Assembly (NCBI GenBank): GCA_022495995.1
Contig: JAFEMH010000337.1
Coordinates: 558,001 to 622,000, forward strand
Direction: 5' to 3'
From: Adenophora triphylla var. japonica
Lineage: Eukaryota > Streptophyta > Magnoliopsida > Asterales > Campanulaceae
DNA: 64,000 nt
Shown: piece by piece, positions 51,340-63,203 of the stretch
Numbering within the stretch: the first letter of the stretch is position 1
Layout: each line of letters starts with the position of its first letter
Made by a program: the position numbers and the translations under genes
Notes under the pieces: model-generated
Databases searched by the model: none
What the model saw: the letters and a program-made list of their open reading frames with translations, nothing else
Told to the model about the DNA's origin: nothing

Positions 51340-51995
51340 TCGTAATCGCCGACGGAAATTCCGTCGCCGAAATTAATTTCAATTTAATTTTTGATTATAG
51401 CGGCGGAAATTCCGTCGCTGAAATAAAAATTAATTAAAATAAATTAAATTCAGCGGCGGAATATTCCGTCTCTGAAATTAATTTATTTTAATTAATTTTT
51501 ATTTCAGCGACGGAATTTCCGCCGCTATAATCATTTAATTTTTATTTAATTTTTGATTTCAGCGGCGGAAATTTCCGTCGCTGTAATAAAATTTAAATTA
51601 AAATTAAATAATTTCAGCGACGGTAATTTCCGCCGCTGAAATTAATTTATTTTAATTTAATTTTTATTACAGCGACGGAAATTTCCCCAAATAAATTAAT
51701 TTAATTAAATTAATTTTTATTACGACGGAAATTTCCGCCGAAATGAAAATTAAATTAAATTAAATTAATTTAGCAGCGGAATTTTTCGTCGCTGAAACCA
51801 TTAATTCACCGACGGAATTAAATTCCGTCGGTAAAATAAAAAAATACCGGCGGAAATTGACCCGTCGGAGCACTGCGACGGGCTGGTAGCGGCGGACCAC
51901 CGACGGAATTTTTCCGCCGGTGATTATTTTTAGCGATGGAAATTTAATTTTAGCGGCGGAAATTTTCGTCGCTAAATGACCTTTTTCTGGTAGTG
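51340..51995. repeat. 3' subterminal palindrome array of the CACTA element
   Basis: About twelve units of CAGCGRCGGAAATTTCCGYC type in AT-rich spacing, running to the TIR. The spacing and cores match the 5' arrays, so both ends belong to the same family. A GC-rich segment (CGTCGGAGCACTGCGACGGG) near 51865 breaks the pattern. Confidence 0.88.
51979..51995 (-). repeat. Right CACTA terminal inverted repeat
   Basis: ACCTTTTTCTGGTAGTG, complementary to the left TIR with one mismatch. It is followed by ATT, not by CGA as at the left end. Confidence 0.88.
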
Positions 51996-53178
51996 ATTAT
52001 CATGGTAGTCGTGATTATGTGGGCATGTATTGCCAGTGGATGTGGTAGATATATCAATTCGTGATTTATTGTTATACTTGACCTGAATTGGTTGAGTAGT
52101 TGTTGTGTTTGGGGTAGACTGTCGCAAGAAGCGAGTCTCCTTATCTATGTTGATTTTCCTCTGTGGGTGGTTGAGGCGGATAAGTCATTATTGGATATCT
52201 ATGTCATATATGCCTTAAAGGTCAAAAAGTATGGTCTAAAATGTGAGGGTTATTTGGTGTATTAGACGTGAGTAAAAGTCACCTAAAATATCTCATGTAC
52301 CGGTGGTAAATGAACTGGTAAAGTGTTTCCATCAGAGTATTTCTTGCCGCCAGTTAGGGCGATAGAATTCCGTATGGATCTAATGTCAGGGTTGTTGCCC
52401 ATATCCAAAACACCTTATAGAAGGGCATTGGCTGTGTTGCAATTATGATGAGTAGGGTTTAAACCCTGATCCTGAAATTTTGGGGACCCTCCAGCTGGGG
52501 CACGAGTTTATAGGTCCCGGGGTTGGGGAGGCCCCACAGTTATGACCTACGAAAGATTACCAAAGAAGATACAAGTCAGCGAATCATGAAAAAAGGGGCC
52601 CGCACGCACGCAAAGAGGGAGACCGCCCAAGTAATATGGGGGTTTGGGTAGCCACACATCTCCCCTTTGGGCGGCCGCACAGAGGCTCATAACAGCTTTG
52701 GAAGTTTTTCTATTTTGACTCGGATTTGTCCCTCGTTTCCTGCTAATTTCGACCCTTATCTCTCCCCCAAGTATATATAAAACAACTCCGACCATATTTT
52801 GGTATAAGCGAGGTTTTATTATTCTCTTTTTCAAGTTGTAAACAAGGATTCAAGACTCAAGATCCATATTTTATGTTCTTTAATTCTTTATGTTTGTTAT
52901 TATGATTACAAGTAGCTAAATTCTCTAAATTTATGGGTTTGATATAACAATACCAAAGCTCTATACTATGATCTAATTTTTCCATTCAATCTTGTTCTAG
53001 TTCTTCAAAGTATTCTTAATTCATGGTATTAGAGTTGCAACTTTATGTTAAGATAATTTTGACTCTTTAACTATAAGGGTATTAATTGGATCATTAATTT
53101 TAAGTGATTAATACATTGACCAATACTTTGATGAATAAATTTTATTGAAGCCATAATATAATTCAAAAGGATTTAGAT
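51996..53178. other. Right CACTA flank with an LTR-like promoter segment
   Basis: No convincing ORF. A GC-richer block near 52470-52700 (CCCCTTTGGGCGGCCGCACA) is followed by TATATATAA at 52772-52780 and an AT-rich stretch. This layout resembles the U3-R-U5 of an LTR, but no partner LTR was found. The missing end of the LTR broken at 17392 is not here. Confidence 0.4.
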
Positions 53179-53960
53179 TCATATGATTCTTGACTGTTTA
53201 ATTTGTTCTTTCACGAACTGGATGCACTCTGCTTCCATATACATCCAGTTATAACCCATACGGAGGATAGTCTTCATTAGGGCTCTAGAATTGATGTGCG
53301 GGCCACAAACACCACCAAAGATCTCGTTTATCAACTCAGTCACCTTTTCCTTGCTGAAACATCGGAGGAGCAGTCCTTGATGACGCTTCTTGTAGAGCAT
53401 GTCCCCTAAAATCACATAGTGAGATACCAAACATTTTAGGGCTTGTAGGCTTTTGCTTTGATGCCTTCTCGTACTTGCCATTCCATCCATGAAAGAGGCT
53501 TCACCTTTCTTGAGATACTGATAGATCTGATTGTACCACGGTTCATTTACTGGCTCTGACTCTACCTCAATTTCACAACAGTAAGTCGGATTCTCTTTCC
53601 TTCCCACCCAAAATATTTCACTGATTTTCCCTAGAAGATTTCCAACAGTGATCTCTTTCGAGGTAGTGGTCTGAACTGCTCGATCAACTCTTCCATGTAG
53701 GCGTTTTACTTTTGCAAGTATGGATCCACGGTTTTCTATTTATTGGAGATCCGATTGATGATAATGGTCGAATACCCATACACCTCTAATTCTTTGATAT
53801 TCCTTTCAAGAGAAGCTTCGAGCCCAGCTATGCAAGCTTTATACTCAGCTGCGTTATTTGTGACGCAAAAGTTTAGTTTGATGGCTAACGGAGTGTGCTC
53901 ATCTTTGGGGTCCACCAACAACATACCAAAAGATTAGTTTGATGGCTATGCAATTCGTTC
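53179..53960 (-). pseudogene. Remnant of a Tat-type gypsy pol (RNase H and integrase N-terminus)
   Basis: The minus strand first reads an RNase H piece at 53736-53924 (LAIKLNFCVTNNAAEYKACI, then LEVYGYSTIIINRI, where the usual acidic GDS is GYS). It then reads, at 53179-53607, the region before integrase and its zinc-binding part (YVILGDMLYKKRHQGLLLRC, FGGVCGPHINSRALMKTILR). The final CxxC of the zinc site is lost. No LTRs are associated. It is an old fragment of a different copy from the two Tat elements described above. Confidence 0.75.
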
Positions 53961-54339
53961 TTGACATCCTTACATATAAAATAACATAAAGTGAAGGTAT
54001 TGTGAAGTCAAACCCGTGAATTCTTCACGTAATCTGAATTTCCTTTAGTTTTTAGTTGTTCCTCTAGTTTACTTGTTTTTAATTATTTTAATACTTAGTC
54101 AAATCAAAACTAAAATCCCAGCCTTCTTTTTCTTGTTTAACTGTTGAGAATCAAACTGTTGATACACAAGTCCGTGTGGATAAAACACTTGCTCGTGCAT
54201 ATTACTACACCGAAAACTAGTGCACTTGCTAGGTTTTTATTACAAGTGGGGTTTTTCCCCATCAACGTGGCAGATTTTGAATTTGCAAGGTCAAATAACT
54301 TTTTACAGCTTCGTCCTTGTCTATTCTATTAATTTCAAA
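53961..54339. other. Unassigned AT-rich sequence
   Basis: No gene, repeat or element boundary recognised. Confidence 0.3.
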
Positions 54340-54452
54340 AATATCACCACATCTATCCTATTAATTTCTAATCTAAACCCTTAATTTGTCTTTTATTCAA
54401 TGGTTGTAATTGGTTCTCATGATTCTCATTTTAATTGGTTCTCATCGTAGTA

Positions 54453-54456
<4 letters not shown>
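54340..54456 (-). repeat. Terminus related to the foldback element, in opposite orientation
   Basis: Read on the minus strand from the (TA)n tract, it contains GAATCATGAGAACCAATTAC and CAACCATTGAATAAAAGAC, closely matching the first 60 bp of 54505 onward. Two related ends thus face each other across one (TA)n tract; the rest of the left element is missing. Confidence 0.6.

Positions 54457-54504
<48 letters not shown>
54457..54504. repeat. (TA)24 microsatellite
   Basis: 48 bp of pure TA between two related element ends. Confidence 0.95.
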
Positions 54505-54508
<4 letters not shown>

Positions 54509-56073
54509 CTTAATCCAATTAGAATCATGAGAACCAAATATAACCATTGGATAAGAGACAAATCAAGGTTTCAGATTAAATGTCATTTTATAAAAAACGG
54601 TGGCATTTTTTTAGTTTTTTTTCTTTTTTTTGAAAGTTGGAAGTTAGAATGTCATTTAATCATCACTTTTTAAAACCTTCCACATCATCGTAAAAAAATT
54701 CCCTCAAATTTCAAAATTAAATATCTCAATATCTATAAGTCGTAATTTTTTTAGAACAATATTTTTCTCGTATCGACGAGGCAAATCAAACTAAATACAT
54801 AAAAATAAGGTTTTGAAAAAAAAATGTTGAACAAAAATGAAATTCTCAAAATACACTTGAATTTAATAGTTAAGTAGATACTGAATCCAAGTGTATTTTG
54901 AACATTGCACTTGAATTCGTCAAAAATACACATGCATTCATTAGCTAAGTATCTACTGAATTCATATGCAATATTCAAAATACACATGAATTCAATAGCT
55001 AATTAGCTATTGAATCCATGTGTAATGTTCAAAATTACAAATGGATTCAGTAGCTAAGTAGCTACTTAATCCATGTTAGCTACTGAATTCATGTGTAATG
55101 TTCAAAAATACAAATGGATTCAGTAGTACATATGGATTAATTATCTAATTAGCTATTGAATCCATATGCAATGTTCAAGATACACACGGATTCAGTATCT
55201 AACTAGGTACTGAATCCATGTGTAATGTTCAAAATACATATGAATTAAGTAGATAAGTAGCTACTGAATCTATGTAATGTTCTAATACACATGAAAGTGC
55301 AATATTAAAAAATATACATAGATCAAGTATCTAAGTAGATACTGAATCGAACACACACTCTCATTAACTGCTTGTCATTTTACAACTTCATCCATGTGTA
55401 TTTTGAACATTACATATTGATTAATTAGCTAGTTAGCTATTGAATTCATGTGTATTTTGAACATTGCACATGGATCCAGTAGCTATTTAGCAAATGAATC
55501 CATGTGAACTTTTGAAGATTACACTTGAATTCAGTAGCTAATTAGCTGTTGAATCAATGTGTATTTTTAAACATTGTGCTTGAATTCAATAGCTACTTAG
55601 CTAATGAATTCATGTATATTTTGAATATTGTACATTGATTCAATAGCTAATTAGCTACTGAATCCATCTGTATTTTTTATGAATCCAAGTGCAACGTTCA
55701 ATATACACATGAATTCATTAGCTACTTAGCTACTGAATCCAAGTGTATTTTGAGAATTTCATTATTGTTCAACATTTTTTTTTCAAAACCCATTATTGAG
55801 GGATGTAGTTTGATTCGTCTCGTCAATAAGAGAAAAACAGTGTTCTCGGACTTTTTTTCGACTTATAAAAATTGAGATATTTAATTTTGAAATTTGAGAG
55901 AATTTTGAATTGTAACGTGACAGGTTTTAAAAGTGACGGTCTAATGATATTATATCCCTGACTTTCAAAAAACTACAAAAATGCCACCGTATTTTTTATG
56001 AAATGACATTTAATCTAAACTATTAATAATCCAATGATTGTGTTTGTTTCTCGTGTTTCTCATTTGAGAACCT
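54505..56073. mobile_element. Foldback-type element between (TA)n tracts, with internal palindromes
   Basis: Arms 54505-54870 and 55735-56073 are imperfect inverted copies (shared ATTGGAT, ATTAAATGTCATTT, AAATATCTCAAT, TTGAACAAAAATGAAATTCT and others). The 860-bp middle carries about fourteen imperfect palindromes with a TAGCTAATTAGCTA-like core framed by GAATTCA/TGAATCC, about 60-70 bp apart. It is non-coding. (TA)n flanks on both sides recall Micron-type MITEs that insert into TA microsatellites. Confidence 0.75.
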
Positions 56074-56074
56074 T

Positions 56075-56118
<44 letters not shown>
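56074..56118. repeat. (TA)n microsatellite
   Basis: About 45 bp of TA with one ACA interruption; right border of the foldback element. Confidence 0.92.
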
Positions 56119-56121
<3 letters not shown>

Positions 56122-56302
56122 TAAATGGGAACTCCCCCATGAACAGTTCTTTGAACAGTTTCAATGGGGGAATTTCTCATTTTGCCCTCACTATTTGGTC
56201 TCTTTCTCATTTTGTCCTTAAAAAATAAATTTAATTTAAAAAAAAAAAAACGTGGCCTTGGATACGGGCTTAGTCTAGTATATATATATATATATATATA
56301 TA
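56119..56302. mobile_element. Small (TA)n-bordered insertion
   Basis: About 160 bp between two TA tracts (the second at 56279-56302). It contains ACTCCCCCATGAACAG and CAATGGGGGAATTTC, a short inverted repeat at the left end. Non-coding; class uncertain, perhaps another TA-targeting MITE. Confidence 0.4.
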
Positions 56303-57724
56303 AGGAACGAAGAAGAAAAGAGAATTAACGAAGAAGTGCCTCTGCACCCCCTCCGGACTAGAATAGGCTTCGCGCTTGTTAGGGAAAAGCAACATGCCCT
56401 TTCTAATTGGGTGTATCCGTCTCTTCGATGAGTATAAAAAGAGATCAGATGTTTGGTCAGAAATACGAAAACATATTTCTCCTTCTCTACTCTTTGATTT
56501 CTCCTTGAGTTTTCATAATTTTCTATGCTTGAGTTTCAGTTCCAAGTACACTGTGAATTGCAGTAATTGATGTTCTTATGGGATAGCATTACATCCACAA
56601 GATAGTTTTTTCAAGCACTCGTGTACAAAATAGCCAGAAAAATATTATTTTGTATATATAACCTATTACGTTTTTAAATTTCTACATCTTTATCTTTTGC
56701 CTTTTCTTGAGTCTATCATTCCTTGTTAATAAATTCTCATACAACAACACTTTAAGATTCTTTAGAAAGAAAGAAAACAAGATGACCTTGATTTTCTAAT
56801 TCATGGTGTAGCGATAAAGCGGGAATTATTTTTGAAAGTATCAGATGTCTGATTTTCTAAGAAAATAAAGATTTAGTGTAATTTGTCCGCTCTTTCGAGT
56901 CCATCCACTCTTATAGGAGGTTTAAAGGAGGATTGCGATGCGATACATACTGTTTATTCAATGTTGAAGGGTTTAGAGTGTAACTACATTCAGTGCCTCG
57001 CAGATTATAGGTCATAGTAATGACACAAGTGATGAGGAACCATTACAACGATTAATTGCAACGTGCAGTCGTAATTTTCATTTTCAATTATGCATTCAAG
57101 ACTTATCGATGTAGAATAAGTAGAGGACTTGTTTTTGCTAAGATGGATAGTTCGTTGAAATTTGGAAGAAATGTGAAGTGAAAGGGTGCAAAGTGTCAGT
57201 TTTAAAACCTGAAATTCAAGTTTGGTCGGCAAATCTTCAACTTGGCGCGACTTTTAACTCTCAATGAAATTGAAACGCACAACATATAAAATTGAATGAA
57301 ATTTTGAGACTCTTACAATGTCATTTAACTTTGGGTTATGACACAGGGTTTAAAAAGCCCAAAAAACGTTGTTTAGGTCCTCAAACAAGCTCCTTAAGTT
57401 CTTATTAGTTTTTGAAATTTTTCGTAATTTTTGCTTGATTAGGAGTTTTGATTGTTTTAAGCTATAAATACTCTTTTAGGTTAATGTTTGTTACAATTTT
57501 GATGTGCAAAATAAAAAGTAATCCAGTTGTCAAATAGAATGTGGGGCCCAGGTGTGACTCAGCAACAAAGTTGAGGCATACTTTGAAAAATCAACTAAAA
57601 TAGTCAAACCTTCAGGTTGGAGGTCAAAGTGGTGCCCTTTATCCAAGCGACATGTGAAGACCACGTGGAAGAACCAAGGAGCATCATGATGAAACACATT
57701 TACTAAAAAAATTAAGGATAAGGA
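56303..57724. other. Unassigned sequence
   Basis: About 1.4 kb without a convincing gene, long repeat or element terminus. Short ORFs here lack recognisable domains. Confidence 0.35.
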
Positions 57725-57912
57725 GCGAGATCACTGACTCTGGCGAAATGGTGATATCGCCCTATTCAAACAAAGCAAAAAAGAGATAAATGGAGGCGGG
57801 GCGAGATCACTGACTCTGGCGACATGGTGATCTCGCCCCATTCCCTAAGTTTTCATTCTGTTAAAGACAAAGTATGGCGGAATCATCAACTTCGGCAAAA
57901 TGTTGATCTCGG
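57725..57912. repeat. Three hairpin-forming repeats about 76 bp apart
   Basis: Unit 1 (57725-57760): GCGAGATCAC, 16-nt loop, GTGATATCGC. Unit 2 (57798-57839): a perfect 13-bp stem GGGGCGAGATCAC / GTGATCTCGCCCC with the loop TGACTCTGGCGACATG. Unit 3 (about 57878-57912) is degraded (ATCATCAAC...TTGATCTCGG). Loops of units 1 and 2 differ at one base. Confidence 0.8.
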
Positions 57913-58672
57913 CTAAATTCATCTTGAACATTCCTAATGGTTATTGACAAAAGACAAACCATCTCTGACATATAAAGATATTTATCAAATAAGACAAGAG
58001 ACAAATATCTCCTTTTGGCATCCCATGATCCCACCTGCATAAGTGATGGAGTTGGATAAAATATGTTGGGGCTAGCTAGAGGAAGAAACATGTCATGTGG
58101 TCCAAGGTGACATTGATGACGTCATAACACATTATGAGGCTATATATACAACATGCATCTTGGAGGTCAAGTAAGCCAATTTTCCTACCATCAAGCTCTT
58201 TCTATTCAGTTTTGAGTTTTCTCTCATACCAGATACTTATTCTCACACCGTTAGGGGATTTAGCCGGAGAAGCCCCTGGCTTATCTTACGGTGTTCATCT
58301 TGCAGGTCTGAGGTGAACGATCTATCCAGATAATCTTCCGTTGAGTTAACATTTTGGTGTGGTCAACCGAGCTCGATTCTTGGTAGCATCAAATTTATCA
58401 ATATATTATTATTTCGTAGGATTTTTTCACATTTTGTTATATTTTTAAGCCATTATAGGCTTATTTCTAAAAAATATTGTGGCAATAATTCATTTGTTAA
58501 TTTCGATTTATCATTAACCTTGATCATCCGTCTTATGAAAGAAAGATCTACAAAAATTGCGTCAGGGCATCACCTTGCTCGTTGTAGCTATTCCAAGTGA
58601 TACACTATTAGTTTAAGTTGAATTAAATATGATTATGAAGTCACAACACTATTCCTCACGATATGATTCAAT
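57913..58672. other. Possible LTR or promoter fragment
   Basis: TGACGTCA at 58109, a TATA-like CTATATATACA near 58139 and a leader-like stretch up to about 58330 resemble an LTR R/U5 region. No second copy, primer site or coding region is present. The small frame 58134-58316 has no recognisable domain. Confidence 0.35.
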
Positions 58673-60840
58673 TAGGGATGACCAAACTGAAATCGAAATC
58701 GGTCCGAAACCGTTGAACCGTTACGAGCCGGAACCGTTTGAAATCGTAACCAGCGGTTTGACAGTCCGGATCCGATTTCTACTTTTGAAAAACTGTGAAT
58801 CGGCGGTTTCGAACCGGAATTGAAAACGTCAGAAACCGTAACCGTCAGAATATATTCGTTATGCCCATTAGCTAACGACTAGTTGATCAAAAATAGCCAT
58901 TTTTGACCATTTTTAAACCAGATTTCAGTCCTCAAAAAAAATTTATAATCTTAACAAATTTCCTCAACTACAAATACCATCCCCCTCCCCTCACATTTTT
59001 TTCACACAAACTCTATTAACTCTCTCTTAAATTTCTCTAACGAATTTCATTAATTTCTTTGATTTTCAAGCTCAAATAATAATCCAACTTTCTTATTTTC
59101 ATCTAATATCCATATTTCCACCCAACATCTTTATTTCATTTTCATTTCATATATTTTCATATTTTACATTATAAATATTTTTAATAAGCTCAAAAGCAAT
59201 AAGGGTAGCAAAGGTAGAGAATAAGGGAAATCTTCTTCTCAAACACTATCACCACCACCACAATTTGTTGAAAATGAAGGTGGTCAATTTTATGATATGA
59301 GACTTTCGAAGCAAAATGAAAAAAAAAATACCCCTTCTCTCCCCTCTCACACACACACACACTTTGTGTCTCTCTCTCTTTAACTTTCTCTCTCTACCCC
59401 ATATTTTTCCTCATCTTCCAATCCACCCATCTCAAATGATTTTATGGGAGTATCATGTCATTGAATTGATGATTTTTGAAAAATTCAAAAGAGGTTACTT
59501 GCATATAGATTATTTGATTAGAAACATACCGAACATAACATTTCTCATATGTTACAAACAATTTTGAATGAATATAATCTTGTTGATAAAGTTTTTTCAA
59601 TGTCATTTAATAATGCTATTTCTAATACCGCTAGTTTGCCCGAATTAATTGTAGTTTGTAGACCATCACTAGGTGGTAGATTTTTTCATACTAGATGCAT
59701 TTGTCATATTTTAAACTTATGTGTGCAAGATGGTTTGCGTGCTTTGAAAGCTTATATTAATGCAATTAAAGATGCTATTTATGATATTATGAAAATATCA
59801 AAAATTACAAGGCTATAAAAGCAATATTGCACAAACCATGAGAAAAAACAAAAAGGATTCTCAATAGATATTCCAAATATATGAAATTCTACCCTTTATG
59901 TTTTAAAAGAAACTTATGATTGAAGAAATGAAATTTGCATGTTTTTTAGATCCATTAATTATGATACCCAATATGGTACAAAATTATATAATACACAATG
60001 GAAAGAATGTGCAAGTATGATTAATTTGTTGAAAAAGTTCGAGTCGAAAACCTTGGTGTTATACGGTACGTATTACCCTATTTCTACTTTATTTGTTGAT
60101 CATTGTGTGAAAAATTCTAGTATATTTTACGGATTTAAAGATAATATTATTATTAAAGATGCAATTTTCAAAATGCGAGAAAATTGGGAAAAATATTTGT
60201 TTAACAAATTCCTGATATTTTTTGGTTGCTAAGTTATTAGATCATACAGTTAGACAGTATGGTTTAAGTCAATTTTTAAAATATTATTATTCAAATTTTT
60301 ATTTGGTGGGAGGTCCCATTATGTCTAATGTATGTCAAAAAATTGCTAATGTTAGGCAATCATTTTTAGAAATTTATAAGAAATAAAAGTCAATATATAG
60401 TGATTCAACAACAAGTGAGCCTTTTTCTTCGGTACTTCAACATTCCTTATCATCATTTTTGGCAAGTTTTTATGGAAGACAACAATCTCGTGCCGACGTT
60501 AATGGCGAATTTGATAAATATTTGACCACCAAATTTGAACAAGAAAATTCATTTGATATTTTGAGTTGGTGATCAAGGACAGCACACGCTTTTCCTATCA
60601 TTTCCAAAATTTCACGAGATGTAATTGCTTATCCCGCATCAACGATTTCGGTGGAGCAAGCTTTTAGCATTGATGGAAATATGGAGCATAATCGTCACAA
60701 TTTATCATCCGATAGTTTTGAAGCTTGTAATTTGTTGAATGATTGGATTAGAGCGGAAAGAAAAAAGCAATACGACAAGCCAACAGATTTTCTTAGTGAC
60801 GAAGGTGAGTAATTTGATGAAACTAAATCGGGAAGCGATT
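58673..60840 (+). mobile_element. Decayed hAT element, 5' end present
   Basis: The left end TAGGGATGACCAAACTGAAA is followed by ~180 bp rich in CCGAAACCG/CGGTTT words, typical subterminal repeats of plant hAT elements. A broken transposase follows. No matching right terminus was found after the transposase, so the 3' end is lost or unrecognisable. Confidence 0.75.
59190..60812 (+). pseudogene. hAT transposase, broken and internally deleted
   Basis: N-terminal remnants near 59195-59320 (a Lys/Gly-rich start, then FVENEGGQFYDMRLSKQNE) are followed directly by a later part, so the BED zinc finger is missing. The frame 59549-59818 has the RNase H-fold segment FHTRCICHILNLCVQDGLRA. The frame 59939-60232 continues the core (WKECASMINLLKKFESKTLV). 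The hATC dimerisation domain lies at about 60410-60812 (SVLQHSLSSFLASFYGRQQS, YPASTISVEQAFSIDGN, SFEACNLLNDWIRAERKK). Stops occur between all pieces. The family excises and inserts with 8-bp duplications. Confidence 0.82.
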
Positions 60841-61357
60841 AAGTTAATTACAATGTAATTTATTTAATTGTTACTATAGTTTTTTTATAAGTTATAATTT
60901 AGATAACTATTGTAATAAAAGGAGGTAAATACTCCTAATATTCTCCCTTAATTATAAAAGGGCAAGGTTTGGTTGTCGCACTCATGGAATATTTCCCAAT
61001 AATTAATAAAATCTAAAGGGCACCGTCCATTTTTTCTTTTATATACTTTTATTTATTTAGTTTTTTTCTATATTTTTTATTTACCTTTTTTTTTAAAAAT
61101 CACTAATAAAAAAAGTATAAAATATTATTTTATAGTCAATAAAAAATAAATATAGGGTAATCCGGCCCTCTTACATTCATTTGTTTAGTTTTTTCTATCT
61201 TTTTTATATACATTTTTGTAAAAAAAAAAAAATCACTGATAAAAAAAGTCTAAAATTTTATTTCTTAGTCAATAAAAAATAAATAAAAAATAAATATAGG
61301 GTAGTCCGTCCATCTTTTCTTTTATATACTTTTATTTGTTTAGTTTTTTTCTATCTT
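60841..61357. repeat. AT-rich tandem duplication (about 140 bp units)
   Basis: Two full copies and one partial copy start near 61020, 61159 and 61302 with CCGTCCATTTTTTC, CCGGCCCTCTTACATTC and CCGTCCATCTTTTC. Each includes TAGTCAATAAAAAATAAATA. The stretch before them (60841-61015) shows nothing recognisable. Confidence 0.65.
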
Positions 61358-61639
61358 CACTACTAAAAATGATGTTATTAGGGATCAGAATTTTTGGGAC
61401 TAACGTAATGATCTGACCCTATTATCTCCTTAATAAGTCGGCCTACGCACGATTAAAATTGGTTTATAATTAAAGACGCAAAACTAATTTTTAAGGACAA
61501 ACGGAGCTGGTCTTCTAAAATTTTAAAAGAGTCCGGGCTTAATATATCAGCTAATCAAAAGGATTTTTAAAGAAAACCCACGAAACCCTCGTCTAATCTC
61601 ACGCCCACTTCCACCTTTCCTGCCGTTCTCTGCGATCAT

Positions 61640-61870
61640 CGTCAAGGTTTCCCTCTATTGTTCTGCAATCGTCGTCAAGGTAACCCTCTATTGTTCTGCA
61701 ATCGTCGTCAAGGTTTCCCTCTATTGTTCGATTAGCCGTCTGTAAATCGTAATAATCCCCTCTATAGTTCGATTCTTCTTGTTCATTAGCCGTTCTCTAC
61801 AATTGTCAAGGTTTCCCTCGCCCCTCTCTAATCGATTTTATCCGCCGTTCTCTGCAATCGTCAAGGTACT
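61640..61870 (+). repeat. Leader repeats with reiterated splice-donor-like sites
   Basis: Three tandem ~40-bp copies of CTCTATTGTTCTGCAATCGT CGTCAAGG and two looser ones. Each copy ends CAAGGTTTCC, CAAGGTAACC or CAAGGTACTT, so a CAAG|GT donor is repeated about five times upstream of the presumed first intron. Confidence 0.65.
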
Positions 61871-63203
61871 TTCTCTCTCTCTACTTATTTGTAATGAATT
61901 TTTTTGTTAATAGCGGTCCTATTTTTGTAATCTTTCTGCAACGTCAGTTTCCTTGACCCAAATCGTCGTAATCGTTCTGCAATTAGTCCTATTTTTGTAA
62001 ACAGCGTTCCATATGTTTAATCTGTATCATATTTTTAGTGCAGAGCGTTGTATGCTTAGTGTGTTGAACAGTGTTTTCGCATAGACCCTTAATGTTATAA
62101 TTTCAGAATGTTAAAAGCAGATGAAACTGTAAAATTAGTGTAGTTGCTTGCCAAGTCACTGTATATTTTCTTTAAAAAAAATGGCATGAAATCCATCATG
62201 TTTGATAGCATATTCTGGGTATTATTTATCCAAGAGTGTAAGATTGTTGCTGCAGATCTATTTACTTTTCATATAGAAAGATTTGTATAAAAAAATATCT
62301 CTGATCCCACTAAAAAGAAAAGAATTATTTGATCAGAGCATTAAAAAGAAAAAGAAAAAGATTAAAATGGTATAACTGGAGTATAATCTTTAGTCTGAAG
62401 GCCTTCTCCTACAAACTTAGCTGATGCATTTCGTTGTGTGCTTTTGTTTTGCAGTGCTTGCATAAATTAAGATTGAGAAGCATGAGAATTTGATGTATTT
62501 ACTCAAAGATGTTGTGTTCTATTCATATTTGTTATTGTGATGTTCTTTCATGTTTCAAGCTTATTGTAAAATTTTGCAAGTAAATAGAGATATGAAAAAG
62601 ATTGTATGAAATAGTTACATAGTTTGTAGCACGGTTGCTTAAATGTTGGATCATCACTTTGTGCTGGAGCATCCTGTCCAAATATCATCTCACAGCTCAT
62701 ATCAAAATCTGCAAATCAGAAAGCAAAAACACTTGACTTTCCATAAATGTGAAATAAAAAAACATCCCAAGGAAGCATAAATGTCAATACAAATTGTATA
62801 TAAAATTTGTAAGCATGAAGTATTTGAAATAATCAACATGATTGGATGAATGTGGAGATGTGTAGAATCTTGGTCAGACACCTATTGAAGAATTTGATAA
62901 CTTTGCTCTATGTATACTGGTGTTGCTGAAGCAGATTCACAATATAATCTTTTGGATATCAGACGTGAATTTACTCCTTCTGTCCCAAATAAATGTGGTA
63001 CTTTTTTTACGTTAATACAAATGAACTTTGAGCAATACTTTTAGGTTAATTAAATCAATCTAAACGATTATATTATAGTTTTTCCATTCAAAGTATGTTT
63101 TGCGTAGGCATGTTGTATACTAAGAAAGTACTTGATTTACTTATAATTTTCTAAGTGATTAATATTATGTGTTTGTATATGTTAACAGTTCATTAAAGTA
63201 GTT
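61871..63203 (+). other. Intron-like sequence before the second tnp2
   Basis: AT-rich and without coding potential. A degenerate MITE-like end (TTTACTCCTTCTGTCCCAAA) lies near 62990. GTTAACAG near 63181 could be the acceptor before the ATG at 63204. Confidence 0.4.

Larger units (their letters stand above)
17393..51995 (+). mobile_element. CACTA (En/Spm) element or CACTA complex, about 34.6 kb
   Basis: The left end reads CACTACCAGAAACAGGT; the right end, reverse-complemented, reads CACTACCAGAAAAAGGT. Both ends carry arrays of short AGCGRCGGAA...TTCCGYCGCT palindromes typical of CACTA subterminal regions. Inside on the plus strand are a promoter and leader (28.95 kb), a plant-mobile-domain-like pseudogene, tnp2 and a tnpA-like gene. 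A complete Tat retrotransposon sits in the leader intron. The 5' 11 kb hold CCCTATA and CCCTAAA arrays with three poly(A)-tailed insertions. The 3-bp flanks differ (CGA left, ATT right) and the LTR cut at the left end does not resume at the right. The ends may therefore belong to different insertions or to a rearranged element. Confidence 0.7.

Noticed and set aside
56010..56228. Short frames across the (TA)n tract
   Set aside because: Ile/Tyr runs caused by the microsatellite.
58134..58316. 60-codon frame near the TATA-like motif
   Set aside because: No domain, no homologous frame in the window; more likely the leader of an LTR fragment.
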